From Nocardia sp. (GTDB lineage Bacteria > Actinomycetota > Actinomycetes > Mycobacteriales > Mycobacteriaceae), in NCBI RefSeq assembly GCF_025465275.1, contig NZ_JAODNK010000158.1, positions 1 to 36,723 on the forward strand: a stretch of DNA of 36,723 nucleotides, read 5' to 3'. The first letter of the stretch is position 1, and each line of letters begins with the position of its first letter. Under the pieces are notes generated by a model that was not told where the DNA came from, searched no databases, and was given only the letters and a program-made list of their open reading frames with translations. Of the stretch, positions 1 to 7,829 are shown piece by piece. The position numbers and the translations under genes are program-made.

Positions 1-1157
1 CCCAGCGCGCCGTCCAGGCCCAGGCGCTCCTTGCAGTACTGGTCCGACTCCCAGCCCTGCAGGGTGGCGAGCACCACGGAGGCGAAGGCCTCGTGGATCT
101 CGTAGTAGTCGAAGTCCTGCAGCGTCAGGCCGTTACGGGCCAGCATGCGCGGCACCGCGTAGGTCGGGGCCATGAGCAACCCGTCCGGTCCGTGGATGTA
201 ATCGACCGCGGCGACCTCGGAGTCGACCAGGTAGGCCAGCGGCGACAGCTTGTGCGCGGCGGCCCACTCGTCGCTGGAGAGCAGCACCGCGGAGGCGCCG
301 TCGGTCAGCGGGGTGGAGTTGCCCGCGGTCATGGTGGCATCGCCCGCCTTGACGCCGAAGACCGGCTTCAGGGTGGACAGCTTCTCGATGGTCGAGCCGG
401 GACGCAGGTTGTCGTCGCGAGTCAGCCCGAGGAACGGGGTGATGAGGTCGTCCATGAAGCCACGGTCATAGGCGGCGGCCATATTCCGGTGCGACAGGTA
501 GGCCAGCTCGTCCTGGGCCTCGCGGGCGATGCCGAATTCCTTGGCGGTGATGGCGGCGTGCTCGCCCATCGACAATCCGGTGCGCGGTTCGGCATTGCGC
601 GGGATCTCGATGCCGACCATGGACGGGCGCAGGCGGCCGACCAGCTTGGCGTAGTCCTTGTTGTTCTTGGCGCGGTTGGCGTCGAGCATCCACTCGCGCA
701 TGCTCTCGCTGACGCCGATGGGCGCATCGGAGGTGGTGTCGGTGCCGCCGCCGACGCCGGCCTCGAAGCGGCCCAGCGCGATTCCGTCGGCCACGGTCTG
801 AATGGCCTGCAGGCCGGTGCCGCAGGCGAGCTGCAGATCGTGGGCCGGGGTGTACGGAGACAGGGTGGAGCCGAGCACGCTCTCGCGGATCATGCCGTGC
901 TCGCCGACCCGCTTGAGGACAGCGCCGCCGACCACCATGCCGAGGCGTTCGCCCTGCAGCCCGAACCGGCTGACCAGGCCGTTCAGCGCGGCGGTGAACA
1001 TATCCTGGTTGGAGGCGTGTGCGTACTTGCCGTCGGAGCGGGCGAACGGAATCCGGTTGCCGCCGAGGATTGCAACAGGCTTGGCCTGCTTGGCGGTCTT
1101 GGCTGTCCTGTCCGCGGGCTGCGCCGCGGGCTTCGCCGAACGGGCTTTGGTGGTCAC
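1..1157 (-). CDS. fadA2: Acetyl-CoA C-acyltransferase (thiolase), C-terminus outside window
   Basis: Thiolase that cleaves or condenses 3-ketoacyl-CoA in the cytoplasm. The frame stays open from a GTG at 1157 to the window edge, giving 385 residues; the M. tuberculosis FadA2 I compare it with has about 440, so about 55 residues, including the C-terminal GHP-type motif, lie outside. The active-site cysteine is Cys112 in the motif LACGTG, and a HEAFA motif is visible near the edge. The first 30 residues are a Lys/Ala-rich extension before VAILGGNRIP. The GTG is chosen because GGAG lies a few bases upstream and the thiolase fold starts soon after. It is divergent from fabG4, with a palindromic operator between them. 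Family is certain; the fadA2 assignment rests on the fabG4-htdX neighbourhood. Confidence 0.9.
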   Translation of the reverse strand, partial: MTTKARSAKPAAQPADRTAKTAKQAKPVAILGGNRIPFARSDGKYAHASNQDMFTAALNGLVSRFGLQGERLGMVVGGAVLKRVGEHGMIRESVLGSTLSPYTPAHDLQLACGTGLQAIQTVADGIALGRFEAGVGGGTDTTSDAPIGVSESMREWMLDANRAKNNKDYAKLVGRLRPSMVGIEIPRNAEPRTGLSMGEHAAITAKEFGIAREAQDELAYLSHRNMAAAYDRGFMDDLITPFLGLTRDDNLRPGSTIEKLSTLKPVFGVKAGDATMTAGNSTPLTDGASAVLLSSDEWAAAHKLSPLAYLVDSEVAAVDYIHGPDGLLMAPTYAVPRMLARNGLTLQDFDYYEIHEAFASVVLATLQGWESDQYCKERLGLDGAL

Positions 1158-1236
1158 TCGAGTCTCCAGTGTCTCGTCGGGTGGATTTCCGTACTCGCAT
1201 CGATCCCGCGGGACCGGCGGCGATCGGTTTACATTA

Positions 1237-1256
1237 AACTTACTCTGGAGTAAGTT
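1237..1256. promoter_or_regulatory. Palindromic operator between fadA2 and fabG4
   Basis: AACTTACTCTGGAGTAAGTT has perfect 9-bp arms around a central TG. It lies about 80 bp from the fadA2 start and 93 bp from the fabG4 start, in the shared divergent promoter. A near copy lies in front of the TetR gene (6257-6276) and a related palindrome upstream of fadE5 (16159-16172). Symmetry and length suit a TetR-family dimer. That the local TetR binds here is inference. Confidence 0.75.
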
Positions 1257-1349
1257 CATTTGTCGACACCGTACCCCCGGCTGTGGCCGAAACCGCTCCG
1301 GGCCGGGACGTACGAGACGGACAATCCCGAGACAGAGAAGGTAGGAACA

Positions 1350-2708
1350 GTGGCAGCCAGCAAGAGCAAGGGCGCTCCCAACCTGTACGGATCGTTCATC
1401 CACTCCGCGCCCGGCGCGTTCCTCGCGGGCAAGCTGGGCCTGCCGAAGCCGGAGAACCTGCGCCGCTACGTCGCCGGTCAGCCCGCGCTCGCCGGTCCGG
1501 TGCTGCTCGGCGGCAAGGGCCGCGTCGCCGACGCCGCGCGGAATCTGCTGTCGGACTACGACTTCGCCGACTCCGTCACCCCGGGCGTGAAGCTCGGCGC
1601 GCTGGTGTTCGACGCCACCGGCATTCGCAGCATCGAAGAACTGCAGCAGCTTTTCGAGTTCTACCAGCCCGCCCTGCGCAGCCTCGGCGCGTCCGGCCGT
1701 GTCCTGGTCATCGGCACCACGCCCGAGCTGACCGCGACCGTCGACGAGCAGATCGCGCAGCGCGCCCTCGAAGGCTTCAGCCGCTCGATCGCCAAGGAAC
1801 TGCTGCGCGGCTCCACCGGCAACCTGGTGTACCTGCACCCGGAGGCCGCTGCCACCGCCACCGGCCTGGAATCCACTCTGCGCTTTATTCTTTCGGGCAA
1901 GTCGGCCTTCGTCGACGGCCAGGTCTTCCGCGTCGGCAAGGACGACTCCACCGCCCCGGCCAGCTGGGACAAGCCCCTCGCGGGCAAGGTCGCCGTGGTC
2001 ACCGGCGCCGCGCGCGGCATCGGCGCGACGATCGCGGAGGTGTTCGCTCGCGACGGCGCCACCGTCATCGTGGCCGATATCCCGGCCGCCGGTGAGGCGC
2101 TGTCCGACACCGCCAACAAGGTCGGCGGCACCGCCCTCGCGCTCGACGTCACCTCGCCCGACGCCGCCGAGAAGCTGGCCGCCTTCGCCACTGAGCGCTT
2201 CGGCGGCATCGACATCATCGTGCACAACGCCGGCATCACCCGCGACAAGTTGCTCGCGAACATGGACGAGGGCCGCTGGAACTCGGTCATCAATGTGAAC
2301 CTGGCTGCGCCGCACCGCATTACCGAGGGCCTGGTGGCCGCGGGTGCGCTCAAGTCCGGTGGCCGCGTCATCGACGTGTCCTCCATCGCCGGTGTCGCGG
2401 GCAACCGCGGTCAGACCAACTACGGCACCTCCAAGGCGGGTGTCATCGGCATGGTGAACGCCGAGGCCCCGAAGCTGGCGGAGAAGGGCATCACCATCAA
2501 CGCCGTCGCGCCGGGCTTCATCGAGACCGCCATGACCGCCGCGATCCCGCTCGCCACCCGTGAGGCCGGCCGCCTGATGAGCTCGCTGCTGCAGGGCGGC
2601 CAGACCATCGACGTCGCCGAGACCATCGCCTACTTCGCCTCGCCGGCGTCGAATGCGGTGAGCGGCAATATCGTTCGCGTCTGCGGCCAGAGCCTGATCG
2701 GAGCATGA
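1350..2708 (+). CDS. fabG4: High-molecular-weight 3-oxoacyl-ACP/CoA reductase (FabG4 type)
   Basis: Short-chain dehydrogenase that reduces 3-oxoacyl thioesters with NAD(P)H. The GTG at 1350 (VAASKSKG) gives 452 residues, close to the 454 of M. tuberculosis FabG4; the frame extends upstream to 1260 but would run through the operator zone. Residues 1 to about 205 form the extra flavodoxin-like N-terminal domain typical of the high-molecular-weight class. The catalytic SDR domain follows, with cofactor motif TGAARGIG (218-225), NAGIT, and the triad Ser345, Tyr358 and Lys362. It ends in VRVCGQSLIGA as the family does. It overlaps htdX by 4 bp, so the two are translationally coupled. Reduction followed by HtdX dehydration fits an acyl-chain elongation or modification pathway. 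Confidence 0.93.
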   Translation: MAASKSKGAPNLYGSFIHSAPGAFLAGKLGLPKPENLRRYVAGQPALAGPVLLGGKGRVADAARNLLSDYDFADSVTPGVKLGALVFDATGIRSIEELQQLFEFYQPALRSLGASGRVLVIGTTPELTATVDEQIAQRALEGFSRSIAKELLRGSTGNLVYLHPEAAATATGLESTLRFILSGKSAFVDGQVFRVGKDDSTAPASWDKPLAGKVAVVTGAARGIGATIAEVFARDGATVIVADIPAAGEALSDTANKVGGTALALDVTSPDAAEKLAAFATERFGGIDIIVHNAGITRDKLLANMDEGRWNSVINVNLAAPHRITEGLVAAGALKSGGRVIDVSSIAGVAGNRGQTNYGTSKAGVIGMVNAEAPKLAEKGITINAVAPGFIETAMTAAIPLATREAGRLMSSLLQGGQTIDVAETIAYFASPASNAVSGNIVRVCGQSLIGA

Positions 2709-3574
2709 TGAGCCAGACCATCAAGCTCACGGAGGCGCCGAAGAACACCAGTCTGTTCGTGAAGGCCGCGCTCGGCGCGGTGCCGGTGCCCGGGCTGTCG
2801 GCCCGCAAGTCCACCGTGCCCGACCGGACCGTCCGGCTCGAGGGCTTCAAGGTCGATCCGGATCACCTGGCGGCGTACTGCCGGGCGACCGGGCTGCGGT
2901 TCAATGATTCACTGCCGCTGACCTACCCGTTCGTGCTCAGCTTCCCGCTCGCGATGCAGCTGGTCGTCGCTCGCGACTTCCCGTTCGTCGCGGTCGGCGC
3001 GGTGCACGCGGAGAACGTGATCGAGCGGACCCGGGAGATCTCGGTCGCCGAGCCGCTGGATTTCGAGACCCATATCGAGAACCTGCGTGAGCACCCCAAG
3101 GGTCTGCTCGTGGATGCCGTCACCGAGATCAGTGTCGGCCGGGAACTGGTGTGGCGGCAGGTCACCACCTTCCTGCACCAGCAGCGCACCTCGCTGTCGG
3201 GCGGGCCCAAGCCCGAGCCCAAGCCGGACGAGGTGCCGCCGGCGCCGTTCCGCACGATCCGGGTCGATCAGAAGACGATCAGCCGGTATGCGGCGGCCTC
3301 CGGTGACCACAATCCGATCCACACCTCCGCCCTGGGCGCCAAGGCTTTCGGCTTCCCGAAGCCGATCGCGCACGGCATGTGGTCGGCGGCGAACATCCTC
3401 GGCAATATCGAGGGTCGGATCCCCGAAAAGGCCACCTACGCAGTGAAATTCGGTAAGCCGATCTTCCTGCCGTCGACGGTCAACGTCTACACCGACCAGG
3501 TCGCGGGCGGCTGGGATCTGGCGCTCAAGAACCCGAAGAAGGGTTTCCCGCACCTCACCGCCACCGTCCGCTGA
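2705..3574 (+). CDS. htdX: MaoC-like (3R)-hydroxyacyl thioester dehydratase
   Basis: Hot-dog-fold dehydratase/hydratase acting on (3R)-hydroxyacyl-CoA or -ACP. The protein has 289 residues (288 if the second of two adjacent ATGs is used) with two MaoC-like halves. The C-terminal half carries the hydratase-2 motif GDHNPIH, with Asp201 and His206 as the catalytic pair, followed by AHGMW. It resembles M. tuberculosis HtdX (Rv0241c), including TTFLHQQRTSLSG and the ending PHLTATVR. The start overlaps the fabG4 stop (ATGATGA), which indicates one operon. A GC-rich hairpin begins 7 bp after the stop. The exact substrate cannot be read from the sequence. Confidence 0.92.
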   Translation: MMSQTIKLTEAPKNTSLFVKAALGAVPVPGLSARKSTVPDRTVRLEGFKVDPDHLAAYCRATGLRFNDSLPLTYPFVLSFPLAMQLVVARDFPFVAVGAVHAENVIERTREISVAEPLDFETHIENLREHPKGLLVDAVTEISVGRELVWRQVTTFLHQQRTSLSGGPKPEPKPDEVPPAPFRTIRVDQKTISRYAAASGDHNPIHTSALGAKAFGFPKPIAHGMWSAANILGNIEGRIPEKATYAVKFGKPIFLPSTVNVYTDQVAGGWDLALKNPKKGFPHLTATVR

Positions 3575-3580
3575 GCCGCG

Positions 3581-3616
3581 GCCCGGCCGGTAGCGACCAC
3601 CCGCTCCCGGCCGGGC
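3581..3616 (+). terminator. Hairpin after htdX
   Basis: Inverted repeat GCCCGGCCGG (3581-3590) with its complement at 3607-3616 and a 16-nt loop, starting 7 bp after the htdX stop. There is no T-run, as is common for actinobacterial terminators. Confidence 0.55.
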
Positions 3617-3728
3617 TCGGCGTAGCATGGCGTCACCGCCGCGACGATGGCGCACCGAGGCCACACGGCGCCGCCGGTCGTGGCAAATTCGAGACAGAAC
3701 AACTGAAGACCCGGGGTCGCGCTGGCCC

Positions 3729-3777
3729 GGTGGTTTCCGAACCACCACAGCGCCCGACAACCACAGGTACTGTCGGG
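3729..3777. other. Two tandem small hairpins
   Basis: GGTGGTT (3729-3735) pairs with AACCACC (3740-3746) around the loop TCCG. CCCGACA (3753-3759) pairs with TGTCGGG (3771-3777). They could be a second terminator between convergent genes or part of a small RNA; nothing decides. Confidence 0.4.
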
Positions 3778-4015
3778 CCGTTCGACGGCGTGGCCCCCAT
3801 GGGTGGGGCGAGAGCCGCGCACCGATTCGCAACCGTATGTCGCCACGCAGGGGTTTCTACATCCGGTCAGCGAATTGGCGCGCGGCTTTTACGTTTCCGC
3901 ACCATCGTCGACCGCACAGCCCCCGCCATCGATCGCACAGCTCCCGCCGGTGTCAAACAGCCCCGGTGAGGGCTGCTCGATGCTGATACACGCTGTTCGG
4001 TGCGTCGGGTTGGGT

Positions 4016-5512
4016 TCAGCAGCCGCAATCGCAATCGCAGCAGTCGCAGCAGTTGCAGCAGTCGCAGCAACCATCGCAGCCAGGGTCGCAACCGTCGCAG
4101 CAGCCGCGGTCGGCCCAGCTCTTCTTGCGCTCTCCGCTGCACGGACTGGTGTGTTCGGCACAGCAGGCATAGCAGGTGCAGTACTGCAGGCAGACGATCC
4201 CGAGGCCGACCCACAGCCCGTTTCGCTGCGGTGGCGGGTAACCGGGACCGCCGGGGCCTTGCGGACCCCCGGGGCCTTGCGGACCCCCGGGGCCGCCCGG
4301 ACCCCATGGACCGCCAGGGCCACCTGGACCTCCACCTCCTGGGCTGATGGGCACACCAGGACCCCCAGGGCCACCGAAGTACGGGGGACCTCCAGGGCCA
4401 TCGGAGTATGCGGGGTTCGGGTTGGTGGGTACCTGTGGATAACCCTGGGATCGGGGATAGCCGGGATTCGGTTGACCAGGGCCTTGGGGGCAGGCGGGGC
4501 CCTGTGGATAGTTTGGGCCCTGTGGATAACTCTGGCTTGTCAGTGACTGCGGATAGGGGAGGGGTGCAGGGGGTTTCGCGGTGTGGTCGGTACGGCAGGT
4601 GTGGGTGGTGCAGGTGTGGATGATGCCGGAATCCCTGCCCAGCTTGCGGATTACGCTGTTGAGCGGGTCGAGCAGCATCCAGCGCACGGTGGCGACACGC
4701 TCCAGGGCGACCTGCTTCAGCGCCGCCTTCAGGATCGAATTCGATTCGCGCAGTAGGGTATGCGCTTCATCCACAGTTGTACCGGTGGCTGTGAGCGGAT
4801 TGAATTTGCCTGCCGCGCGGTCCGCTTCGATGTCCTCCAGGGCATCGGCCAGATGGGCGATGCGGCCGAAGTGCCGGCCGGCCTCCCGTAGCGCCTCGGC
4901 ATTTTCGGGGCGTCCCGCCAGAATCGCGGTGTGCGCGAAGAGTTCTGCCGCACACAACTGTGTCGGAGCGGTCAGGCCGTCCAGAAGTTCCAGGCGTGCA
5001 GCGGTTGTGGACGATTGTGGATAACTTGACGCGGCGGCTTCCAGCCGAGCCTGGGATTCGATTGCGGCGATGAGGGGTTCGATATCCAAGCCGATCGGCG
5101 CGGCGGCGGCCTGCGCTCGGCTGCGCCAGCGCTCGGAGACACGGGCGAGCGGTCGTTCGGAGATGCGGCGGGTGTCGGCGTCGTCGATGTGATCGCGAAT
5201 CTTGGCCGCGCCCAACAGCAGTGACGCGGTGGCGGCCAGCTGGATACCGGGGGAGTCCGCCGGAGCGACACTCGCGCGCCGCATACCGCGCAGTGGGCAC
5301 GGACCGGCGGTGGCGCGGGCGGCGGGCTGTAGCTGCTGCGCCTCGGTGAGCACGCCGAGCACAATGGCATCGGTATTGGTCGCGGCCCGGGCCAACTGGC
5401 CGTGCCCGTCCCGCAACCCCAGGCAGAGCCCGCACATATGAGTTTGCCAACTGGTGGATTCGATACCGTACTGCGCTGCGCCGTGCGCACACGGTTTGAG
5501 CAACCCGAACAA
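4016..5512 (-). CDS. DUF5685-like protein with collagen-like linker and cysteine-rich tail
   Basis: Protein of 498 residues starting with a TTG that has GGGGA upstream. The N-terminal domain (about 1-305) begins MFGLLKPCAHG and carries the CGLC motif near residue 27, which I associate with the DUF5685 family; its function is unknown. A Pro/Gln/Tyr-rich linker follows, with YPQ- and GPGGP-type collagen-like triplets (about 320-430). A hydrophobic Cys-containing stretch (GLGIVCLQYCTCYACC) comes next. The last 28 residues (471-498) contain 15 cysteines in CC and CxC steps separated by Asp and Gly. Such a tail could bind Zn, Cu or Fe-S, or be heavily oxidised. No signal peptide is visible. It is followed by no co-directional gene; the TetR gene ends 96 bp upstream. 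Confidence 0.75.
   Translation of the reverse strand: MFGLLKPCAHGAAQYGIESTSWQTHMCGLCLGLRDGHGQLARAATNTDAIVLGVLTEAQQLQPAARATAGPCPLRGMRRASVAPADSPGIQLAATASLLLGAAKIRDHIDDADTRRISERPLARVSERWRSRAQAAAAPIGLDIEPLIAAIESQARLEAAASSYPQSSTTAARLELLDGLTAPTQLCAAELFAHTAILAGRPENAEALREAGRHFGRIAHLADALEDIEADRAAGKFNPLTATGTTVDEAHTLLRESNSILKAALKQVALERVATVRWMLLDPLNSVIRKLGRDSGIIHTCTTHTCRTDHTAKPPAPLPYPQSLTSQSYPQGPNYPQGPACPQGPGQPNPGYPRSQGYPQVPTNPNPAYSDGPGGPPYFGGPGGPGVPISPGGGGPGGPGGPWGPGGPGGPQGPGGPQGPGGPGYPPPQRNGLWVGLGIVCLQYCTCYACCAEHTSPCSGERKKSWADRGCCDGCDPGCDGCCDCCNCCDCCDCDCGC
4252..4305. repeat. 18-bp tandem repeat encoding collagen-like triplets
   Basis: Two exact 18-bp units (4252-4269 and 4270-4287) and one diverged unit (4288-4305) sit in the Gly-Pro-rich linker of the DUF5685-like gene. 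On the coding strand they give GPQGPG. Such repeats expand and contract readily, so linker length probably varies between strains. Confidence 0.7.
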
Positions 5513-5608
5513 CCTGCGTCCCCGTTCCCGGCCGTATCGAACCGGCCGTCCTACAACACAATCCGTGCGACTGTGGCAGGCGTTAACGAGGCTTGCAAGG
5601 CGAGCGGG

Positions 5609-6217
5609 CTACGCCTCCTGTATTTCCTTCTTCTTACCGGACAGACCGCGCCAGGCGAGCGTGTCGAGCAGGTCCACGGCCTGGGCCATATCGACGGTCC
5701 CGCTGGCGACACGATCGGCAATGGCCTCGCCCGCACCGATGACCGCCACCGAGACGACCTCGAAGTCGGTGCCCGGTTCGGCGTACTTGGCGCTGGACTC
5801 GAGCAGCTTCGCGGTGAGCTCGATGACCCGGTCCCGGCTATTGGAGATTTCCGAGGCGAAGGGTTGCTGACCGAGTGCTTGCCGATAGAGGACCTGCCAG
5901 GACAGCCGATTCTGGTCGACGTAGGACAGGAAGGCCTCCAGGCCGGCCCGCAATTGCTCGTGCGGGGTGAGCTTGGGATTGCCCGCAACCGCCACGGCCT
6001 CGATGAACCGCATGCTCTCCCGGTGGATGCACGCCCGGAAGAGCTCGTCCTTGGAGCCGTAGTACAGGTACAGCATGGGTTTGGAGATCTTCGCCTCGGC
6101 GGCGATGGCATCCATGGAGGTGTCGTGGTACCCCTTGCGCGAGAAGACCTCCACGGCGGCGTCGAGCATCTGTTGCTCACGTACCGCGCGTGGAAGCCGC
6201 TTCGTTCCGCCTGCCAT
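5609..6217 (-). CDS. TetR-family transcriptional regulator (Rv0238-like)
   Basis: DNA-binding repressor of 202 residues. The N-terminal TetR helix-turn-helix spans about 32-60, with TSMDAIAAEAKISKPMLYLY and YYGSKDELF. The rest is a helical ligand and dimer domain. The N-terminus MAGGTKRLPRAVREQQML resembles M. tuberculosis Rv0238, which likewise sits next to lpqI and near htdX-fabG4-fadA2-fadE5. The ATG has AGGAG upstream. A partial palindrome 40 bp upstream (6257-6276) matches the operator between fadA2 and fabG4, so autoregulation and control of the fatty-acid genes are likely. The ligand is unknown; an acyl-CoA is a reasonable guess from the context. Confidence 0.93.
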   Translation of the reverse strand: MAGGTKRLPRAVREQQMLDAAVEVFSRKGYHDTSMDAIAAEAKISKPMLYLYYGSKDELFRACIHRESMRFIEAVAVAGNPKLTPHEQLRAGLEAFLSYVDQNRLSWQVLYRQALGQQPFASEISNSRDRVIELTAKLLESSAKYAEPGTDFEVVSVAVIGAGEAIADRVASGTVDMAQAVDLLDTLAWRGLSGKKKEIQEA

Positions 6218-6256
6218 CCACTCTCCTAGACCGTGCTAATACACGTCGAAGCTCCT

Positions 6257-6276
6257 ATCTTACTCCAAGGTAAGTT
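6257..6276. promoter_or_regulatory. Operator copy in front of the TetR gene
   Basis: ATCTTACTCCAAGGTAAGTT aligns over 20 bp with the fadA2/fabG4 operator, differing at a few positions, mostly central. Its own arms are CTTAC and GTAAG. It lies between the NagZ stop and the TetR start, consistent with autoregulation. Binding is inferred. Confidence 0.65.
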
Positions 6277-6315
6277 CCGCGAGTGCGAATTGCCGGTGAT
6301 TCGCCACAAAGGCGC

Positions 6316-7479
6316 TCAGCAGTGTGGAGCGGTGCCCTTGAACTTTGCCATGCGAAGGACCGAAGCATCTACCTGGCTTCCCGGTAAGCGGCCACTCTGT
6401 ACCGCGTCGACCAGCCGGTCCAGCACCTTGGATACCGCGTCCGTGGTGATCCACAGGGCATTGTCGGCCCCCGCGACCAGCGCGGCCTCGACCGCATCCT
6501 CGATGCTCATGCGGGCCGTGATGGCCGCCATGCCGCCCAGATCATCGGTGAAGATCACCCCGTCGAAGGGGTCTGCGCCGTATCCGGTGCCCTGGCGCAG
6601 CAGCGCCATCGCCTCTTTGCTGATGCTCGCGGGGACATTCGGCTCGGTCAGTCCGGGCACATCCAGATGCCCGACCATGACCGCCGAGCCGGAGTCGATC
6701 AGCTTGCGGAACGGCACCAGATCCGAGGTCTGCATCTGATCCAGCGGCGGAGTGCGCACCGCGCCGGTGTGCGAGTCGCCGGAACCCGAACCGTGGCCCG
6801 GGAAATGCTTCATGACGGTGCCGACGCCGGCATCGTGCAGCGCGCGAATGAACGTTCCCGCGTACTGCACCACCACATTCGGATCATCGGAGAAGGAGCG
6901 GTCGCCGATCACCGAATCATCGGGCTGGCTGCTCACATCGGTATCGGGCGCGAAATCCACGGTGACGCCCAGCGCCTTCAGCTTTTTCGCGCGGTCGAGG
7001 CTGAAGGTGTAGAACTCGTCCACGCTCATGGTCTTCGCGATCTCGCGCGCGGAGGGTGCGGCGCCGATCAGGTCCTTCACCCGCGAAACCCGGCCGCCTT
7101 CTTCGTCGATGGTGACCATCACCGGCGTGCGCGAGGCGGCTTGCACCTTCGCGATCTGGTCCTGGGCCAGCAGTGCCTTATCGGTCCAGCCGCCGACGAA
7201 GACTCCGCCGACCTGCTCGGTGCGCACCACGTTCTCGGCGTCTGCCTCGCCGGTGACACCCACGGTGAGCAGCTGCGCGAGCTTCTGGCGCTGCGTGAAC
7301 TGCCCCAGATACGCGGCATTGCAATCCTGCGGGGCAGGTGTGGTGGACGGCGGCGTAGTGCCGCCGCTGGATCCCGTTGTGGTCGATGACGATTGGGTCG
7401 AGGGGGCGGAGCTGCCGCCCGAGCATGCGGTCAGCACGACGGCGGTCATAGCCAGTACGAGAACCGGAAGGTTGCGCAT
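6316..7479 (-). CDS. lpqI: Glycoside hydrolase family 3 lipoprotein, beta-N-acetylglucosaminidase-like (LpqI/NagZ)
   Basis: Cell-envelope lipoprotein of 387 residues predicted to remove N-acetylglucosamine from muropeptides. A lipobox (VLTAC) places the lipidated cysteine at 19, followed by a Ser/Thr/Pro linker to about 50. The GH3 barrel has the NagZ hallmark KHFPGHG (224-230), then DSH (235-237), the Asp-His pair acting as acid/base, and FTDDLGGM (310-317) with the predicted Asp nucleophile. The neighbouring TetR gene is co-directional, 98 bp downstream with an operator between, so the two may not be one transcript. The same gene pair occurs in M. tuberculosis (lpqI-Rv0238). An unpaired C-terminal cysteine ends the protein. 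Confidence 0.92.
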   Translation of the reverse strand: MRNLPVLVLAMTAVVLTACSGGSSAPSTQSSSTTTGSSGGTTPPSTTPAPQDCNAAYLGQFTQRQKLAQLLTVGVTGEADAENVVRTEQVGGVFVGGWTDKALLAQDQIAKVQAASRTPVMVTIDEEGGRVSRVKDLIGAAPSAREIAKTMSVDEFYTFSLDRAKKLKALGVTVDFAPDTDVSSQPDDSVIGDRSFSDDPNVVVQYAGTFIRALHDAGVGTVMKHFPGHGSGSGDSHTGAVRTPPLDQMQTSDLVPFRKLIDSGSAVMVGHLDVPGLTEPNVPASISKEAMALLRQGTGYGADPFDGVIFTDDLGGMAAITARMSIEDAVEAALVAGADNALWITTDAVSKVLDRLVDAVQSGRLPGSQVDASVLRMAKFKGTAPHC

Positions 7480-7829
7480 GACCCCCGACGGTAGCGACCG
7501 TCGCGGCCACTGCCTATCGCGGACACGTGTTGCGACCTTCTGCGGCGCGTCGTTCGCTGGTGATCTGCATGCAGCGAATATGTGGCAATCAACACAGATG
7601 AGAATTTCCTATGCGCACCCGCCTGCTAGTAGCGTGCCGTTCATACGTCTGGCAGGTGGTGTCAACTGCGTATGTTTTCTGTTGGTTGAATCGGAGCGGC
7701 GGGGGCGCTGTTCGGTACCGACGGATGTCAAGGCATCGAAAATCGCCGTGCTTCAGCATTTAGCATCGTTTCGGCTACCTATAGCAGCCGATTCGGTCCG
7801 GCGAGAAACGTAGGGAGAACCGGATCAAA
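7480..7829. other. Divergent promoter region of lpqI and the secreted-protein operon
   Basis: No credible gene lies in these 350 bp. The half nearest the secreted-protein gene is relatively AT-rich. CATACG (about 7643) and CGTATG (about 7670) form a spaced inverted repeat that might be an operator. AGGGAGA precedes the ATG at 7830. Confidence 0.4.

Larger units (their letters stand above)
3575..4015. other. Convergent intergenic region with three hairpins
   Basis: This 441-bp stretch lies between the ends of htdX and the DUF5685-like gene. It holds the htdX hairpin and two smaller hairpins at 3729-3777. Frames crossing it are Arg/Pro-rich and unlike known proteins. I see no credible gene in 3780-4015. 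Confidence 0.5.

Noticed and set aside
93..1253. Plus-strand open frame of 386 codons over fadA2
   Set aside because: Antisense shadow of the thiolase, whose active-site motif is clear on the minus strand.
1237..1256. KstR cholesterol-regulon site
   Set aside because: The palindrome does not fit the TnnAACnnGTTnnA pattern.
3803..4546. Ala-rich plus-strand frame over the cysteine-rich tail
   Set aside because: The Ala runs arise from reading the Cys codon repeats antisense; the minus frame has a family motif and a proper start.
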